Shown here piece after piece: positions 1 through 10,894 of a stretch of 64,000 nucleotides of DNA (position 1 is the first letter of the stretch; each line of letters starts with the position of its first letter). A program made the translations under genes and the position numbers. The notes under the pieces are model-generated. The model did no database searches. It worked only from the letters and a program-made list of their open reading frames with translations, and had not been told where the DNA came from. This stretch comes from Shinella sp. UYSO24. GTDB taxonomy: Bacteria > Pseudomonadota > Alphaproteobacteria > Rhizobiales > Rhizobiaceae. The stretch covers positions 1 through 64,000 of the forward strand of contig CABHNZ010000012.1 of the NCBI GenBank assembly GCA_902167985.1. The letters are read 5' to 3'.

Positions 1-1698
1 GCCGGTGCGGTGGCGGCAGGGGCCGTTGCAGCCGGGGCGGGCGCGGAAGCGGCGGCGGGGCCTTTGCCGGCGGCACGTAGTCGGCAGGCGTCAGGTCGGT
101 GATGCGGCCGTCCGTATAGGGCTTGTAGGGATTATGGGCGCCGAGATAGTCGGCAACCGCCTGTTCGAGGTTGGGGCCGAAATCATAGGCGTTCTGGGCA
201 TTGGTCGCGAAGATCTTGAAGCCGTCGCCGCCGGAGCGGACATAGTTGTTGGTGACGACGCCATAGGTCTTGGCCGGGTCGATGGCGACGAAGGTTTCGC
301 CTTCCTTGACCAGAACGTTGCTGACGCGGCTGCCGACGGGCTTCGACTTGTCGAAGGAGAATTTCATGCCGGCGACCTGCGGGAAACGGCCGGCACCATC
401 ATCGATCTGGCTCACCCCGTTCTCGAGGGCGGCAACCACATCCGAACCCTTGATCTGGAATGTGGCGATCGTGTTCTGGAAGGGCAGGACGGTCAGGACG
501 TCGCCCATGGTGATCTGGCCGGACTTGATCGAGGCACGCAGGCCGCCACCGTTCTGGATGGAAAGCGTGATGCCCTGGCCCTTGACGCGGTCGAGCTGCG
601 CATCGGCCAGAAGGTTGCCCATGGTGCATTCCTTGGCGCGGCAGGTGCGGCGATCGCCATCGATGTCACCATCGGCGGCACCGACGAGCTTCTTCTTCAT
701 CTCCTCGATCGGCGCCTTCAGCTCCTGAATGCGAGCCGTCATCTTGCGTCGGGGATGAATTTCGCATCGACCGGGATCGGCTCGCCGACAGCGCTCTTCA
801 CCACGCCCTTGTCGTCGAAGACGACTTTCAGGTCGCCGAGATAGCGGCTGTACTGGAAGGCCTGAACGACCGGCACCTTGTAGCCCGCCGGATTGTCGAC
901 CCAGGTCGGATAGGGGCCTTCGGCACCCTTGACCGTGTTCGACAGGAGCGTGTGGGTATGGCCGCCGACGACGACATCGACGTCCGGCACCTTGGCGATC
1001 GCCGTCAGGTCGCGCGGATAGCCGACATGGGTGAGCGCGATGATCTTGTCGACGCCTTCGGCCTTCACGGCCTTCACCGCTTCGGTGATTTTTTCCACGT
1101 CGTTGGCAATGGTGATGTTGCTGCCCGGATTGGCGATTTCCGGCGTGTCATTGGTGACGGCGCCGACAATGCCGATCTTCTGGCCGGCGACGGTCAGGAC
1201 GATATAGGGCTTGATGCGGTGGCCGATCTTGGCCGCAGCCGAGGGCACGACATTGGCGGTGACGACCGGGAACTGGACCTTGTCGAGGAAGGTCGCGAGA
1301 ACATCGTCGCTGTCGTCGAATTCGTGGTTGCCGACGGTCATGGCGTCGAACTTCATGGCGTTCAGCACTTCGGCTTCCACGGCGCCCTTGTAGGTCGTGT
1401 AGAAGAGCGAGCCCTGGAAATTGTCGCCGGCATTCAGAAGAAGAACGTTCTTGCCCTGCGACGTCAGGCCGTCACGGGTCTGGTTGATGGCGGTGAAAAG
1501 ACGCGCCGCACCACCGAAGCACTCGTTCTTGCCTTCCTCTTCCGCCGAGCAGGTGCTGTCATACTTGTTAACGGATTCGATGCGGGAGTGAAAGTCGTTG
1601 ATGTGCAGGATGTCGAGTTCGAAATCCGCGAATGCGGCGCTGCTCGACAGGCCGACGACCGAAGCCGCAAACAGCCCTAGTCCCAATCTTTTCATCAT
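1..1698 (-). CDS. 5'-nucleotidase/UshA-family metallophosphatase (partial, frameshifted)
   Basis: Periplasmic metallophosphatase of the UshA/5'-nucleotidase family, which hydrolyses nucleotides or nucleotide sugars outside the cytoplasm. The start is ATG 1698, about nine bases after an AAGGAG site; a longer reading from 1731 would put that site inside the gene. Residues 1-24 are a signal peptide (hydrophobic [11 protein letters not shown], cleavage near AFA-DF). Metal-site motifs NDFHSR (residues 34-39), GNHEFDD and GGHTHT are visible. The frame stops near 741 after FIPDAR and resumes in another frame through the C-terminal nucleotide-binding domain ([22 protein letters not shown]), so one base appears missing. 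A second slip near 55-60 is likely in the Ala/Pro-rich tail. The 3' end lies outside the window. Exact substrate is not predictable. Confidence 0.88.
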
Positions 1699-1872
1699 CT
1701 TGTCTCTCTCCTTTTGAATGATCCCCGGCATGTCTGCCGTCAGATACGATCGTTCTAGCGTCCCACCATGACAATCGTTCTACGCGTATGCCGATGTCAT
1801 GTTTCCATCGAAGGAAATGGGTTTCAAGGGAAATGTGACAAGCGTTGATAGGTGATTTTCGCCCATAACGCG

Positions 1873-1898
1873 AAAACCCCGCCAGTGGCGGGGTTTTT
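1873..1898 (-). terminator. Bidirectional intrinsic terminator downstream of the Omp10-like gene
   Basis: Perfect 11-bp inverted repeat (AAAACCCCGCC / GGCGGGGTTTT) around a 3-base loop. The A/T flanks give a T-run on both strands. It lies 60 bases beyond the stop of the leftward lipoprotein gene and before the next leftward gene. Confidence 0.85.
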
Positions 1899-1958
1899 AG
1901 AAAGAGGCGAAATACACGCCAGTGTGGTGGCGGCTTCTGCGCTGCCGGGCCTTGCGTC

Positions 1959-2323
1959 TCAGCTGCGGCGGGCGAGCGAGAACTGGCGCCGGTATCCTGC
2001 GTGCAGTTCAGCTGGCTCGGCGTGACCAGTGCGCAGTTGACGCGCGACTGGGTCTTGCGCACCAGCGAGGTCAGGTTGATCTCGACCATGGTCGGCGACA
2101 TGCTCGTATAGGTGCCGGTCGCCAGAACCGCGTTGCTGTCGGAGGCGCGGGTGGTGAAGGTACCGCCCTGGAATGTGGAGGTGATGCCGTTCGGATCGAC
2201 CCAGGTGCCTTCGACGCCCTGCGGCTGGATGGCGGCCTGCTGCATGGGCTGCGGCGGGGGAGAGGACACGCAGGCGCTCAAGCTGGCAGCTGCGATCAGC
2301 GCAAAGCTTACTTTCAGTTTCAT
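1959..2323 (-). CDS. omp10: Omp10-type outer-membrane lipoprotein (frameshifted)
   Basis: Small outer-membrane lipoprotein related to Brucella Omp10. Residues 1-18 form a lipoprotein signal ending in the lipobox SLSAC, with Cys18 as the lipidation site. The mature part carries the family pattern: a Gly-Thr-Trp-Val-Asp-Pro-Asn-Gly-Ile stretch, then [10 protein letters not shown] and [14 protein letters not shown]. Read as given, the frame runs past its end near 1978 into the next gene. Adding one C in the GGCGCC-AGTTC stretch restores the family ending QFSLARRS and a TGA at 1959-1961, giving about 121 residues. The start ATG 2323 follows a GGGAG site. The exact role of the family in envelope integrity is not well defined. 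Confidence 0.85.
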
Positions 2324-2549
2324 AGGTCAGTCTCCCGCGATTCGATCCGGCATATGGCGGCTGAACCATGCCGCTCCGCCTCATGTAACGCAAGCCTTGC
2401 CGATTGGCAGGCTCGCAATGGCATGTTTCTACATCGAAAACGCAAAACAGCGGGCAAGTGTTTCAAAAATGCACAGAAAACTTGGTGATCGCGGGGGTGA
2501 GGCAGGGCCGCGGCTTCGCTTCCCATGAGGCATCTGCGACATCCAATGC

Positions 2550-2632
2550 CGTCATCCTCGCCCTCGTGGCGAGGATCCAACCACGGTCACGACCGGCGTG
2601 GACAGATCCTCCGGTCAAGCCGGAGGATGACG
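2550..2632. repeat. RIME-like double-palindrome intergenic element, copy 1
   Basis: Two hairpins, ATCCTCGCC/GGCGAGGAT and ATCCTCCGG/CCGGAGGAT, are separated by about 28 bases and bounded by CGTCAT and ATGACG at the ends. This is the architecture of the Rhizobium-specific intergenic mosaic elements. A second full copy is at 33673-33758 and a collapsed one at 59107-59137. Confidence 0.8.
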
Positions 2633-2670
2633 AAGGCAGGGGGAGGTTTGCAGTGGGCGGGCCCAAACGC

Positions 2671-2697
2671 AATCGGGGCGGTCATGCCGCCCCGATT
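2671..2697 (-). terminator. Terminator-like hairpin downstream of homospermidine synthase
   Basis: Perfect 11-bp stem AATCGGGGCGG / CCGCCCCGATT with a 5-base loop, 25 bases past the hss stop codon on the leftward strand. The T-run that follows is short (GCGTTTG), so termination may be partial. Confidence 0.65.
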
Positions 2698-2721
2698 GTC
2701 TTTCAGATCATGTGCGTCCGA

Positions 2722-4170
2722 TCAACGGACGAGGATGTTCTTGAACTGCCAGGCATCCTTGGTGTCGATGTCTTCCGGGAAGAGGCCCGGACGGCCATCG
2801 AGCGGGGTCCAGTCGGTGTAGTGACCTTCGACCGGGCCGAGATAGGGCAGCTGCACTTCGAGGCAGCGCTTGTAGTCGATCTCGTCGGCCTCGACGATGC
2901 CGGCCTCGGGTTTTCAAGCGCGTAGACCATGCCGGCGAGAACGGCCGACGTCACCTGCAGGCCGGTTGCGTTCTGGTAGGGGGCGATTTCGCGGGTTCTT
3001 CCAGCGAAAGGCGCGAACCGTACCAGTAGGCGTTCTTGTCGTGGCCGTAGAGGAGAACGCCGAGTTCGTCGACGCCGTCTTCCAGCTCGTGCTCGTCGAG
3101 AACGTGCAGAACCGCTGCGGCGTGCCGCCATTGCCGAACATTTCATGCAGCGACAGAACCGCGTCATTGGCCGGGTGGTAGGCATAGTGGCAGGTCGGGC
3201 GATAGGCGACCTCGCCGTCCTTTTCGACGGTGAAATAGTCGGCGATCGAGATCGACTCGTTATGGGTGACGAGGAAGCCGTATTGCGGGCCGGGCGTCGG
3301 GCACCAGGTGCGAACACGGGTGTTGGCGCCGGGCTGTTCCAGATAGATCGCCGCCTTGCAGCCCTTCTTGTGCTTCTTGGCGTTCTTCGGCATCCAGTTT
3401 TCATGGGTGCCCCAGCCGAGTTCGGCCGGCTGCAGACCTTCCGAGATGAAGCCTTCGACGGACCAGGTGTTCCAGAAGACGTTGAGCGGCTTCGGGTGCT
3501 TGGTGCGCTGGGTGTCGCGCTCGGCAATGTGGATGCCCTTGACGCCGACCTTCTTCATCAGCTTCGCCCAGCCTTCGCGGTCGTGCTGGTCCGGCTCGTC
3601 GAACTTCACTTCGAGATCGTTGGCGAGGTTGACGAGCGCCTGCTTGACGAACCACGAGACCATGCCCGGATTGGCGCCGCAGGTGGAAACGGCCGTCGTG
3701 CCGCCGGGGTTCTTCTTCTTCTCATGGCGCACGGTTTCGCGCAGCGCATAATTGGTACGGTCGGAATTCTTCAGGTTCTTGTCGAAGTAGAAGCCGAGCC
3801 AGGGTTCGACGACCGTATCGATGTAGAGAACGTCGAGCTTGCGGCAGAGCTTCATCAGATCGAGCGAGCCGGTATCGACCGACAGGTTGACGCAGAAGCC
3901 CTGGCCGCCCTTGCCGTCGTTCAGAAGCGACTTCAGGAGCTGCTTGTAATTGTCCTTGGTGACATGTTCCTTGACGTGGCGGATGCCGTGCTTGGCAAGG
4001 ATTTCCATGTCGGCCGGCTCTTCGCGCGGGTCGATCACTACCATCCGGCTCTTGTCGAACTTGAAATGACGTTCGATGAGCGGCAGCGTGCCGCGGCCGA
4101 TCGAGCCGAAACCGATCATCACGATCGGGCCGGTGATCTCGCCATACACCGGATAGGTCTTCTCTGACAT
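2722..4170 (-). CDS. hss: Homospermidine synthase (frameshifted)
   Basis: NAD+-dependent enzyme that makes sym-homospermidine from two putrescines, the main polyamine of many rhizobia; cytoplasmic. The N-terminal Rossmann motif GFGSIGRG (residues 20-27) and family stretches such as DTVVEPWLGFYF, VSTCGANPGMVSWF and APYQNATGLQVTSAV are clear. The first 360 or so residues are in one frame from ATG 4170 (after GGGAG). From about 3110 leftward the coding frame shifts at least three times and ends in DAWQFKNILVR at TGA 2722-2724, for roughly 482 residues, normal for the family. The breaks look like missing single bases. No ornithine decarboxylase gene lies next to it. Confidence 0.93.
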
Positions 4171-4551
4171 GTCTTACTCCCTATGGACCCTATGGGTCGG
4201 ATCGACTGCTATTTCCACCGCCCGTTTCCGGCGCCTTCCACCGGCCCGGCCGGCTATCCCGGCCAGTTTGTCCCGGGAAAGACCGAGATCTGGCGGTTCA
4301 GTGTAACGTGCGTGTGATTGGGCGGGCTAGATCATAAAATCTCGTCACAATAAAGGGGTGTTCGCTGCGCTGATGGCGGCTGAACGCTTTATCACAGCAG
4401 ATACGTATCGGGGGGCGCCTGTAAAGCCCCCGGGGCATAACGATCCCTGGTCGGACCTTGGTCCGATCGGGCGCCAATAACGTCCGACACCCCTTGGCAC
4501 ATCGGGTCGGGCATCTACCTTAAAGCCTCAAGGGTAAGTGGAGATGTCAGA
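4171..4551. other. Intergenic region between hss and a small membrane-protein gene
   Basis: A 381-base gap between divergently transcribed genes, so promoters for both should lie here. I see no coding potential. It holds a GGGGGC/GCCCCC hairpin near 4410-4433 and the 16-bp palindrome listed separately. No promoter matched a consensus well enough to name. Confidence 0.5.
4451..4466. promoter_or_regulatory. 16-bp palindrome, candidate operator
   Basis: TCGGACC-TT-GGTCCGA is an inverted repeat of two perfect 7-base arms, 86 bases upstream of the small gene at 4552 in the divergent hss intergenic region. The symmetry suits a dimeric regulator, but the sequence matches no operator I can name. Confidence 0.35.
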
Positions 4552-4752
4552 ATGACGGATCTGGTGGCGGATAGCGACCTGTCGGCACAGCAGCCGGTCT
4601 TGCGGATTTCGCGCCGCAGGCCGAAGGCCATGCGTTCAACAGCGTCTGCGGCCGGGCGTCATCATGCCAACTGGGCGATCTGGCTGCTGTTCTGGGCGGT
4701 TGTCGCCATGGGCTGCACGATGGCGGTTGCCGTCGCTTCCGTGGATGTGTGA
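4552..4752 (+). CDS. Small single-span membrane protein, function unknown
   Basis: A 66-residue protein I do not recognise. A hydrophilic, basic N-terminal half (ISRRRPKAMRS) is followed by one strongly hydrophobic segment at residues 40-64 (WAIWLLFWAVVAMGC), so it is probably a bitopic inner-membrane protein with its N-terminus in the cytoplasm. A GTGGAG site precedes ATG 4552. It ends six bases before the stop of the convergent DUF4440 gene. Support is from the start signal, the membrane segment and the absence of any competing gene; no family is apparent. Confidence 0.45.
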   Translation: MTDLVADSDLSAQQPVLRISRRRPKAMRSTASAAGRHHANWAIWLLFWAVVAMGCTMAVAVASVDV

Positions 4753-4758
4753 CGTCTG

Positions 4759-5142
4759 TCAGTCGCCCTCGGGCCGTGCCGTCGGCGTTCCCTGATGGAA
4801 GGCCATGCGCCATTGGCCATCAGGCCCCAATCGCCAGATCGAGCTGCGATTGGTGAATAATGTGGTTCCATCATCCTGAAACCGGCGGCCGAGATAGGTG
4901 GCGAGCATGATGGTTTCACTCAGCGGCATCAGCGTGAAATCGTCGATTGCGGTTTTCACCGCGGCTGTTTCCGCGGTCAGGTTTTCGAGGATTTGACGCA
5001 GATCGTAATGGCGGCCCGAGCGGCCGAATTCCTGAAAATCAGGCTCCAGCAGTTCGCGCAGTCTTGCCTCAGAGCTTCTTGTCGCTGCGGTTTGCAGCTC
5101 TTCTTCAAGGGCCAGCAGATGAGCGCGAAGATCCGTCACCAT
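4759..5142 (-). CDS. DUF4440 / NTF2-fold protein
   Basis: A 127-residue protein with the SnoaL/DUF4440 pattern: N-terminal helices (LRAHLLALEEELQTAATR), the LRELLEPDFQEFGRSGR stretch, and a C-terminal sheet ending WRLGPDGQWRMAFHQGT. Such proteins bind small ligands or act as enzymes or immunity-like factors, so the function stays open. The start ATG 5142 overlaps the stop of the upstream pabC-like gene as TGATG, which implies translational coupling; a GTG three bases earlier is also possible. The link to the folate genes is positional only. Confidence 0.8.
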   Translation of the reverse strand: MVTDLRAHLLALEEELQTAATRSSEARLRELLEPDFQEFGRSGRHYDLRQILENLTAETAAVKTAIDDFTLMPLSETIMLATYLGRRFQDDGTTLFTNRSSIWRLGPDGQWRMAFHQGTPTARPEGD

Positions 5143-5804
5143 CACCCGTTCACCAGCTCCGCCCGGATCAGCCCTCTCAGCGAATTGCCGACATAAAGCG
5201 TGCCGGCCGTCAGCTCGTCGCGCTTCAAAAGTGTCGATTTTGCCCGGCCTTCGCGGATCAGGTCGCCGCGCAGGATGCCGGCGAGGAGACCGGACGAGAT
5301 CGGCGGGGTCAGGAGCTTGCCGTCCTTTTCCTCGAGGAAGACATTGGTGATCGTGCCCTCGCAGACCTCGCCGCGTTCGTTCAGGAGAATGACCTCGTCG
5401 GCCTCCTCCTTGGTGAACTCGGCGCGGGCCTTGTCATAGACCTCGCGGCGGGTGGTCTTGTGGCGGTAGATCGGGTCGTCGGAGGGCATGGTGGTCGAGG
5501 CGATCCTGACCCGCCAGACGGCGTCCTCCGCAAGCGGCGTGAACGGCGTCGTGGTGATGTCGAGATGGCCGCGGAAGGTGAGTTCGAGGCGCACGCGCAG
5601 CGGCTCATTGCCGGATGCGGCGGCTTTCAGCTGTTTCATGAGGTCGGCCGGGGCGGGGCGAAAGCCGAGGCAATCGGCCGAGCGGGTCAGCCGGCGGATA
5701 TGCTGGTCGAGGCGCAGAAAGCCGTTGTCCGGCTCCCATCTCAAGGTTTCGATAAGGGCCAGATCGGCTGGTTTTGCGCCGCGAACCGCGCCTTTAGAAG
5801 ACAT
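5142..5804 (-). CDS. pabC: Aminotransferase class IV, 4-amino-4-deoxychorismate lyase-like
   Basis: PLP-dependent fold-type IV enzyme, here likely 4-amino-4-deoxychorismate lyase, which releases pyruvate to give p-aminobenzoate for folate synthesis. The family pattern is clear: LIETLRWEPDNGFLRLDQHI at the N-terminus, the PLP lysine in IYRHKTTRR, EVCEGTITNVFLE near the middle, and SGLLAGILRGDLI. At 220 residues it is slightly short for the family. ATG 5804 lies inside the end of pabB, a 64-base overlap. In many bacteria PabB and PabC are fused, so the overlap could hide a frameshifted fusion. Assignment as PabC rather than a D-amino-acid or branched-chain enzyme rests on the pabB neighbour. 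Confidence 0.85.
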   Translation of the reverse strand: MSSKGAVRGAKPADLALIETLRWEPDNGFLRLDQHIRRLTRSADCLGFRPAPADLMKQLKAAASGNEPLRVRLELTFRGHLDITTTPFTPLAEDAVWRVRIASTTMPSDDPIYRHKTTRREVYDKARAEFTKEEADEVILLNERGEVCEGTITNVFLEEKDGKLLTPPISSGLLAGILRGDLIREGRAKSTLLKRDELTAGTLYVGNSLRGLIRAELVNG

Positions 5805-6916
5805 TCCTGATACTCCGCTTCTGCGGTGGAATCGAAGACGATCCCGCCGCCGACATTGAAGACTGCCCGGCCTTTGCTGAAAAGGGTGATCGTGCGGATG
5901 CCCACGGAAAAGCGCATCGGACCCGCCGGATCACACCAGCCGATCGCGCCGCAATAGACATCGCGAGGGGCCGTTTCCAGTTCCGCGAGTATCCGCATCG
6001 CCCACATTTTTGGCGCGCCTGTGACGGAGCCGCAGGGGAAGAGCGCCTCAAGGATGTCCGTCAGGCCGATTTCGGGGCGCAATCTTGCGCGCACATGGCT
6101 CACCATCTGATGGACGGTCGGGTAGGTCTCGATATCGAAGAGTTTTGGCACCGAGAGCGTGCCGACCTCGCTGATGGCGGAAATGTCGTTGCGCAGGAGA
6201 TCGACGATCATCCGGTTTTCGGCCTGCGTCTTCTCGTCGGCCAGCATGGCGGCAATGATCGCCGCGTCTTCGGCGGCGTCCCTGCCGCGCGGGGCGGTGC
6301 CCTTCATCGGATGGGTCTCGATCATCCGCTCGGTATCGACGGAGAAGAACAGTTCGGGCGAACGCGACAGGATGGTCGGGCCGCCGAGATCCGGTGTCAG
6401 GTCGATCAGGGCGCCATAGGAAACCGGCTGGCGGGCCGTCAGCGCGTCGAAGAGCGCCGGCGGCGTGCCGGTGTAGCGCGCCTCGATCGGCATGGTGAGA
6501 TTGGCCTGATAGCAGTCGCCCTTGCGGATATGCTGGTGCAGGCGCTCGAATTTTTGGGCGTAGGTGTCGAAATCCCAGGCGGCGCGGAAATCTGTGAGGG
6601 TCGGCTCTTCGGTCTCGTCGGTTTGGGCGGCAGGGAGCGCGTCTGCCGAAGGGGCGTCGAAGAGGCCGATCGCGATCAGCGGCGTCTCGCGGTCATCGAT
6701 GATGAAGGGCCGCAGCTTCTCCTCGAAAATATGGCCCGCTTCGTAGGAGATATAGCCGGCAAGCCAGTGGCCTGCCTTGCGGGCGTGTTCCAGCTTTTCG
6801 AGGGCGGGGAGGATTTCCGATGCCTTGCGGGCAATGACGATCTCCTTCGGGCGCTCGAAGAGAAGCGTCTTTCCGGCGCGGTCATCGCGGAACAGCGCGA
6901 AAGGGGAATGGGTCAC
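5741..6916 (-). CDS. pabB: Aminodeoxychorismate synthase component I
   Basis: Converts chorismate, with ammonia from a PabA-type amidotransferase, to 4-amino-4-deoxychorismate in folate synthesis. Chorismate-binding hallmarks are visible: GDCYQANLTMPI, SRSPELFF, THPMKGTAPRG, ENRMIVDLLRNDI and PCGSVTGAPKMWAM. I place the start at GTG 6916 (VTHSPFALFRDD), which matches the usual rhizobial N-terminus; an upstream in-frame ATG at 6973 would add 19 Arg/Cys-rich residues without resemblance to the family. About 391 residues. It is followed by pabC and the DUF4440 gene in one leftward transcription unit with overlaps. No pabA is present here. Confidence 0.92.
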   Translation of the reverse strand: MTHSPFALFRDDRAGKTLLFERPKEIVIARKASEILPALEKLEHARKAGHWLAGYISYEAGHIFEEKLRPFIIDDRETPLIAIGLFDAPSADALPAAQTDETEEPTLTDFRAAWDFDTYAQKFERLHQHIRKGDCYQANLTMPIEARYTGTPPALFDALTARQPVSYGALIDLTPDLGGPTILSRSPELFFSVDTERMIETHPMKGTAPRGRDAAEDAAIIAAMLADEKTQAENRMIVDLLRNDISAISEVGTLSVPKLFDIETYPTVHQMVSHVRARLRPEIGLTDILEALFPCGSVTGAPKMWAMRILAELETAPRDVYCGAIGWCDPAGPMRFSVGIRTITLFSKGRAVFNVGGGIVFDSTAEAEYQECLLKARFAAQNQPIWPLSKP

Positions 6917-7043
6917 GGGTCTGGTCCGCCGGGCGAATTGGACGCATTGGACGCGTTGAGCCGAGCATCGCATCGCGTCACGTATTGTCTTGTTTTTCTG
7001 GTGTGGCGGCCGCCCATCGAGCCGCCGCCACCATTTTACTTTG

Positions 7044-8926
7044 TCAGCCTTGCGACTTGTCGAGCGCTTCCAGTTCGTCGATCAGGCCTTCGATCATCGA
7101 CAGGCCTTTCGACCAGAAGGACGGGTCGGTGGCGTCGAGGCCGAACGGCTTCAGCAGTTCGGAATGATGTTTTGTGCCGCCGGCCTTCAGGAGGTCGAAA
7201 TACTTGTCCTGAAAACCGGGTGCTGCGTTCTGGTAGACGGCGTAGAGCGAGTTTACGAGGCAATCGCCGAAGGCATAGGCGTAGACATAGAAGGGCGAGT
7301 GGATGAAGTGGGGGATATAGGTCCACCACGTCTCGTAGCCTTCCGAGATCTTTATCGCCGGCCCGAGGCTTTCATTCTGCACCGAAAGCCACAATTCGCC
7401 GATCTGGTCGGCGGTCAGCTCGCCATCCTTGCGGGCCGTGTGGACCTTGCGCTCGAACTGGTAGAAGGCGATCTGGCGCACGACCGTGTTGATCATGTCC
7501 TCCACCTTCTGGGCGAGCATCGCCTTGCGCTCTCTTTTATCGGTGGTCTTTTCGAGAAGCGCGCGGAAGGTCAGCATCTCGCCGAAGACGGAGGCGGTTT
7601 CGGCGAGTGTCAGCGGCGTCTGGCACATCAAGGCACCCTGCCGCCGGCCAGAACCTGATGCACGCCATGGCCTAGCTCATGGGCAAGCGTCATCACGTCG
7701 CGCGGCTTGCCCATATAGTTGACGAGAACGTAAGGATGGGCCGATGGCACGGTCGGATGGGCGAAGGCGCCCGGCGCTTGCCGGGGCGGGCCGCGCATCG
7801 ATCCAGTCCTCATCGAAGAAGCGGCCGGCGATTTTTGCCATTTCGGGTGCGAATGCGCCATAGGCCGACAGCACCGTCTCCTTGGCATCGGCCCAGGGGA
7901 TCAGCGCCTCGGGGTTTCCGGCAGCGGCGCGTTGCGGTCCCAGTAGTTGAGCTGCTCCATTCCGAGCCATTTCGCCTTCATCGCGTAATAGCGGTGCGAC
8001 AGGCGCGGATAGGCTTGCGTGACGGCTGCCGCCAGCGCATCGACCACTTCGCGCTCGACGCGGTTCGCCAGATGGCGGCTGTCGGCGATATCTTCGAAAC
8101 CGCGCCAGCGGTCGGAAATATCCTTGTCCTTGGCGAGCGTATTGGTGACGAGGGTGAAGATCCTGAGATTGGCCTTGAAGGTCTTCGACAGGCTGGCCGC
8201 GGCCTTGGCGCGCACCTCGGGCTCGGCATCCTGCAGCATGTTGAGCGTGACTTCCATCGGCAGCATTTCGCCGTCGATCTCGAAACGCAGCTCGGCCATG
8301 GTCTCGTCGAACAGGCGGTTGAGGGCCGCCGCACTGGTCATCGACTTTTCGAGGAAGAGCTGTTCCAGCTTGTCATCCAGCTGGAAAGGCTTGTCCTTGC
8401 GAAGATCGACGATCCACGGGCGGTAGTGACCGGCCTTCGGATCGCGGTCCATGCAGGCGTCCATCACCGCGTCGTCGATACGGTTCATTTCGAGCGCGAA
8501 GAACAGGAGATGGGCGGAGAGATCCGTCAGCTTGGCCTGCACGTCGCCGTAGAACTTGCCATTGGCCGGGTCCAGCGTATCGGAGAAATAGGTGAGGCCG
8601 GCAAAGGAGCCGATCTTTCCGAGAAGATCGTCCAGCGCGTCATATTCGTCGAGCGCCTCGCCGATGCCGCCGGCACCGGTCTTCGTTGCGGCCTCGGCAA
8701 GCTTGCCCTTCCACTTGGCTTCGAAGGCCAGCGACTGTTCGCGGCCGCGCTCCAGATCGGCCTTCAGGCCCTCGTCGTCGCGTCCGGCATAGAGGTCGGA
8801 GAGCTTCCAGGTGGGCAGGATACCGAGTGCCGGGTCAGTGCCCGCGCCCTTCGCCGCCCCCTTGGCAGCACCTTCGGATACCGCAGAGGCCAGAATGGTC
8901 GCAACCGCGTTCGGATATTTTGTCAT
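7044..8926 (-). CDS. pepF: M3-family oligoendopeptidase (frameshifted)
   Basis: Zinc metallopeptidase of the M3B/PepF family that degrades cytoplasmic oligopeptides. The catalytic motif HELGH is in the fragment DVMTLAHELGHGVHQVLAG near 7670. The C-terminal M3 signature region (YETWWTYIPHFIHSPFYVYAY, split here only for description) and the N-terminal domain are all present but lie in different frames: breaks fall near 7920, 7795 and 7630. Joined, they give about 627 residues, near the family's usual 600-620. The start ATG 8926 opens with MTKYPNAVATIL and an unusual Ala/Gly/Lys repeat (GAAKGAAKGAG). Neighbours give no functional clue. Confidence 0.92.
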
Positions 8927-9107
8927 GTCCTGATCCTCGTAAAATCAACGCCTTGGGCCGTTGTTTCCTGTTTCGAACGCTGGCCGTTAAAATGCAAGCT
9001 TTTCTCAAAAGGGGATGTTCAAGCCTTTCTGGGACAACCGTTCATAGAAACTGCCCAAATGGCGCAAGATGCCGATGGGCGCACGATGAACGTTGCGGGA
9101 GCCGAGC

Positions 9108-10674
<1,567 letters not shown>

Positions 10675-10678
10675 GCAG

Positions 10679-10698
10679 GGCGGCCTCAAAAGGCCGCC
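10679..10698 (+). terminator. Hairpin after the sigma-54 response regulator gene
   Basis: GGCGGCCT / AGGCCGCC stem with a CAAA loop, starting five bases after the stop codon. There is no T-run behind it, so it may be a weak or Rho-assisted terminator or an mRNA 3'-end stabiliser. Confidence 0.5.
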
Positions 10699-10894
10699 TC
10701 TCGAGGCTGAAAGACCTGTGACTCCAGTCAATGTTCGCGCAAGCGTGGCGTGCTATCCTTTGTCAATCTCCCGTTCATCATCTATTGACTATAAGGGAGA
10801 AGGTTGTGCACCTGTGGCACATTTGCCATGGTGTCACCGCATTTGACAGTCACATGAGGCAGCAAGGGATGTTGCCTATCGGACGGGGATCGCT

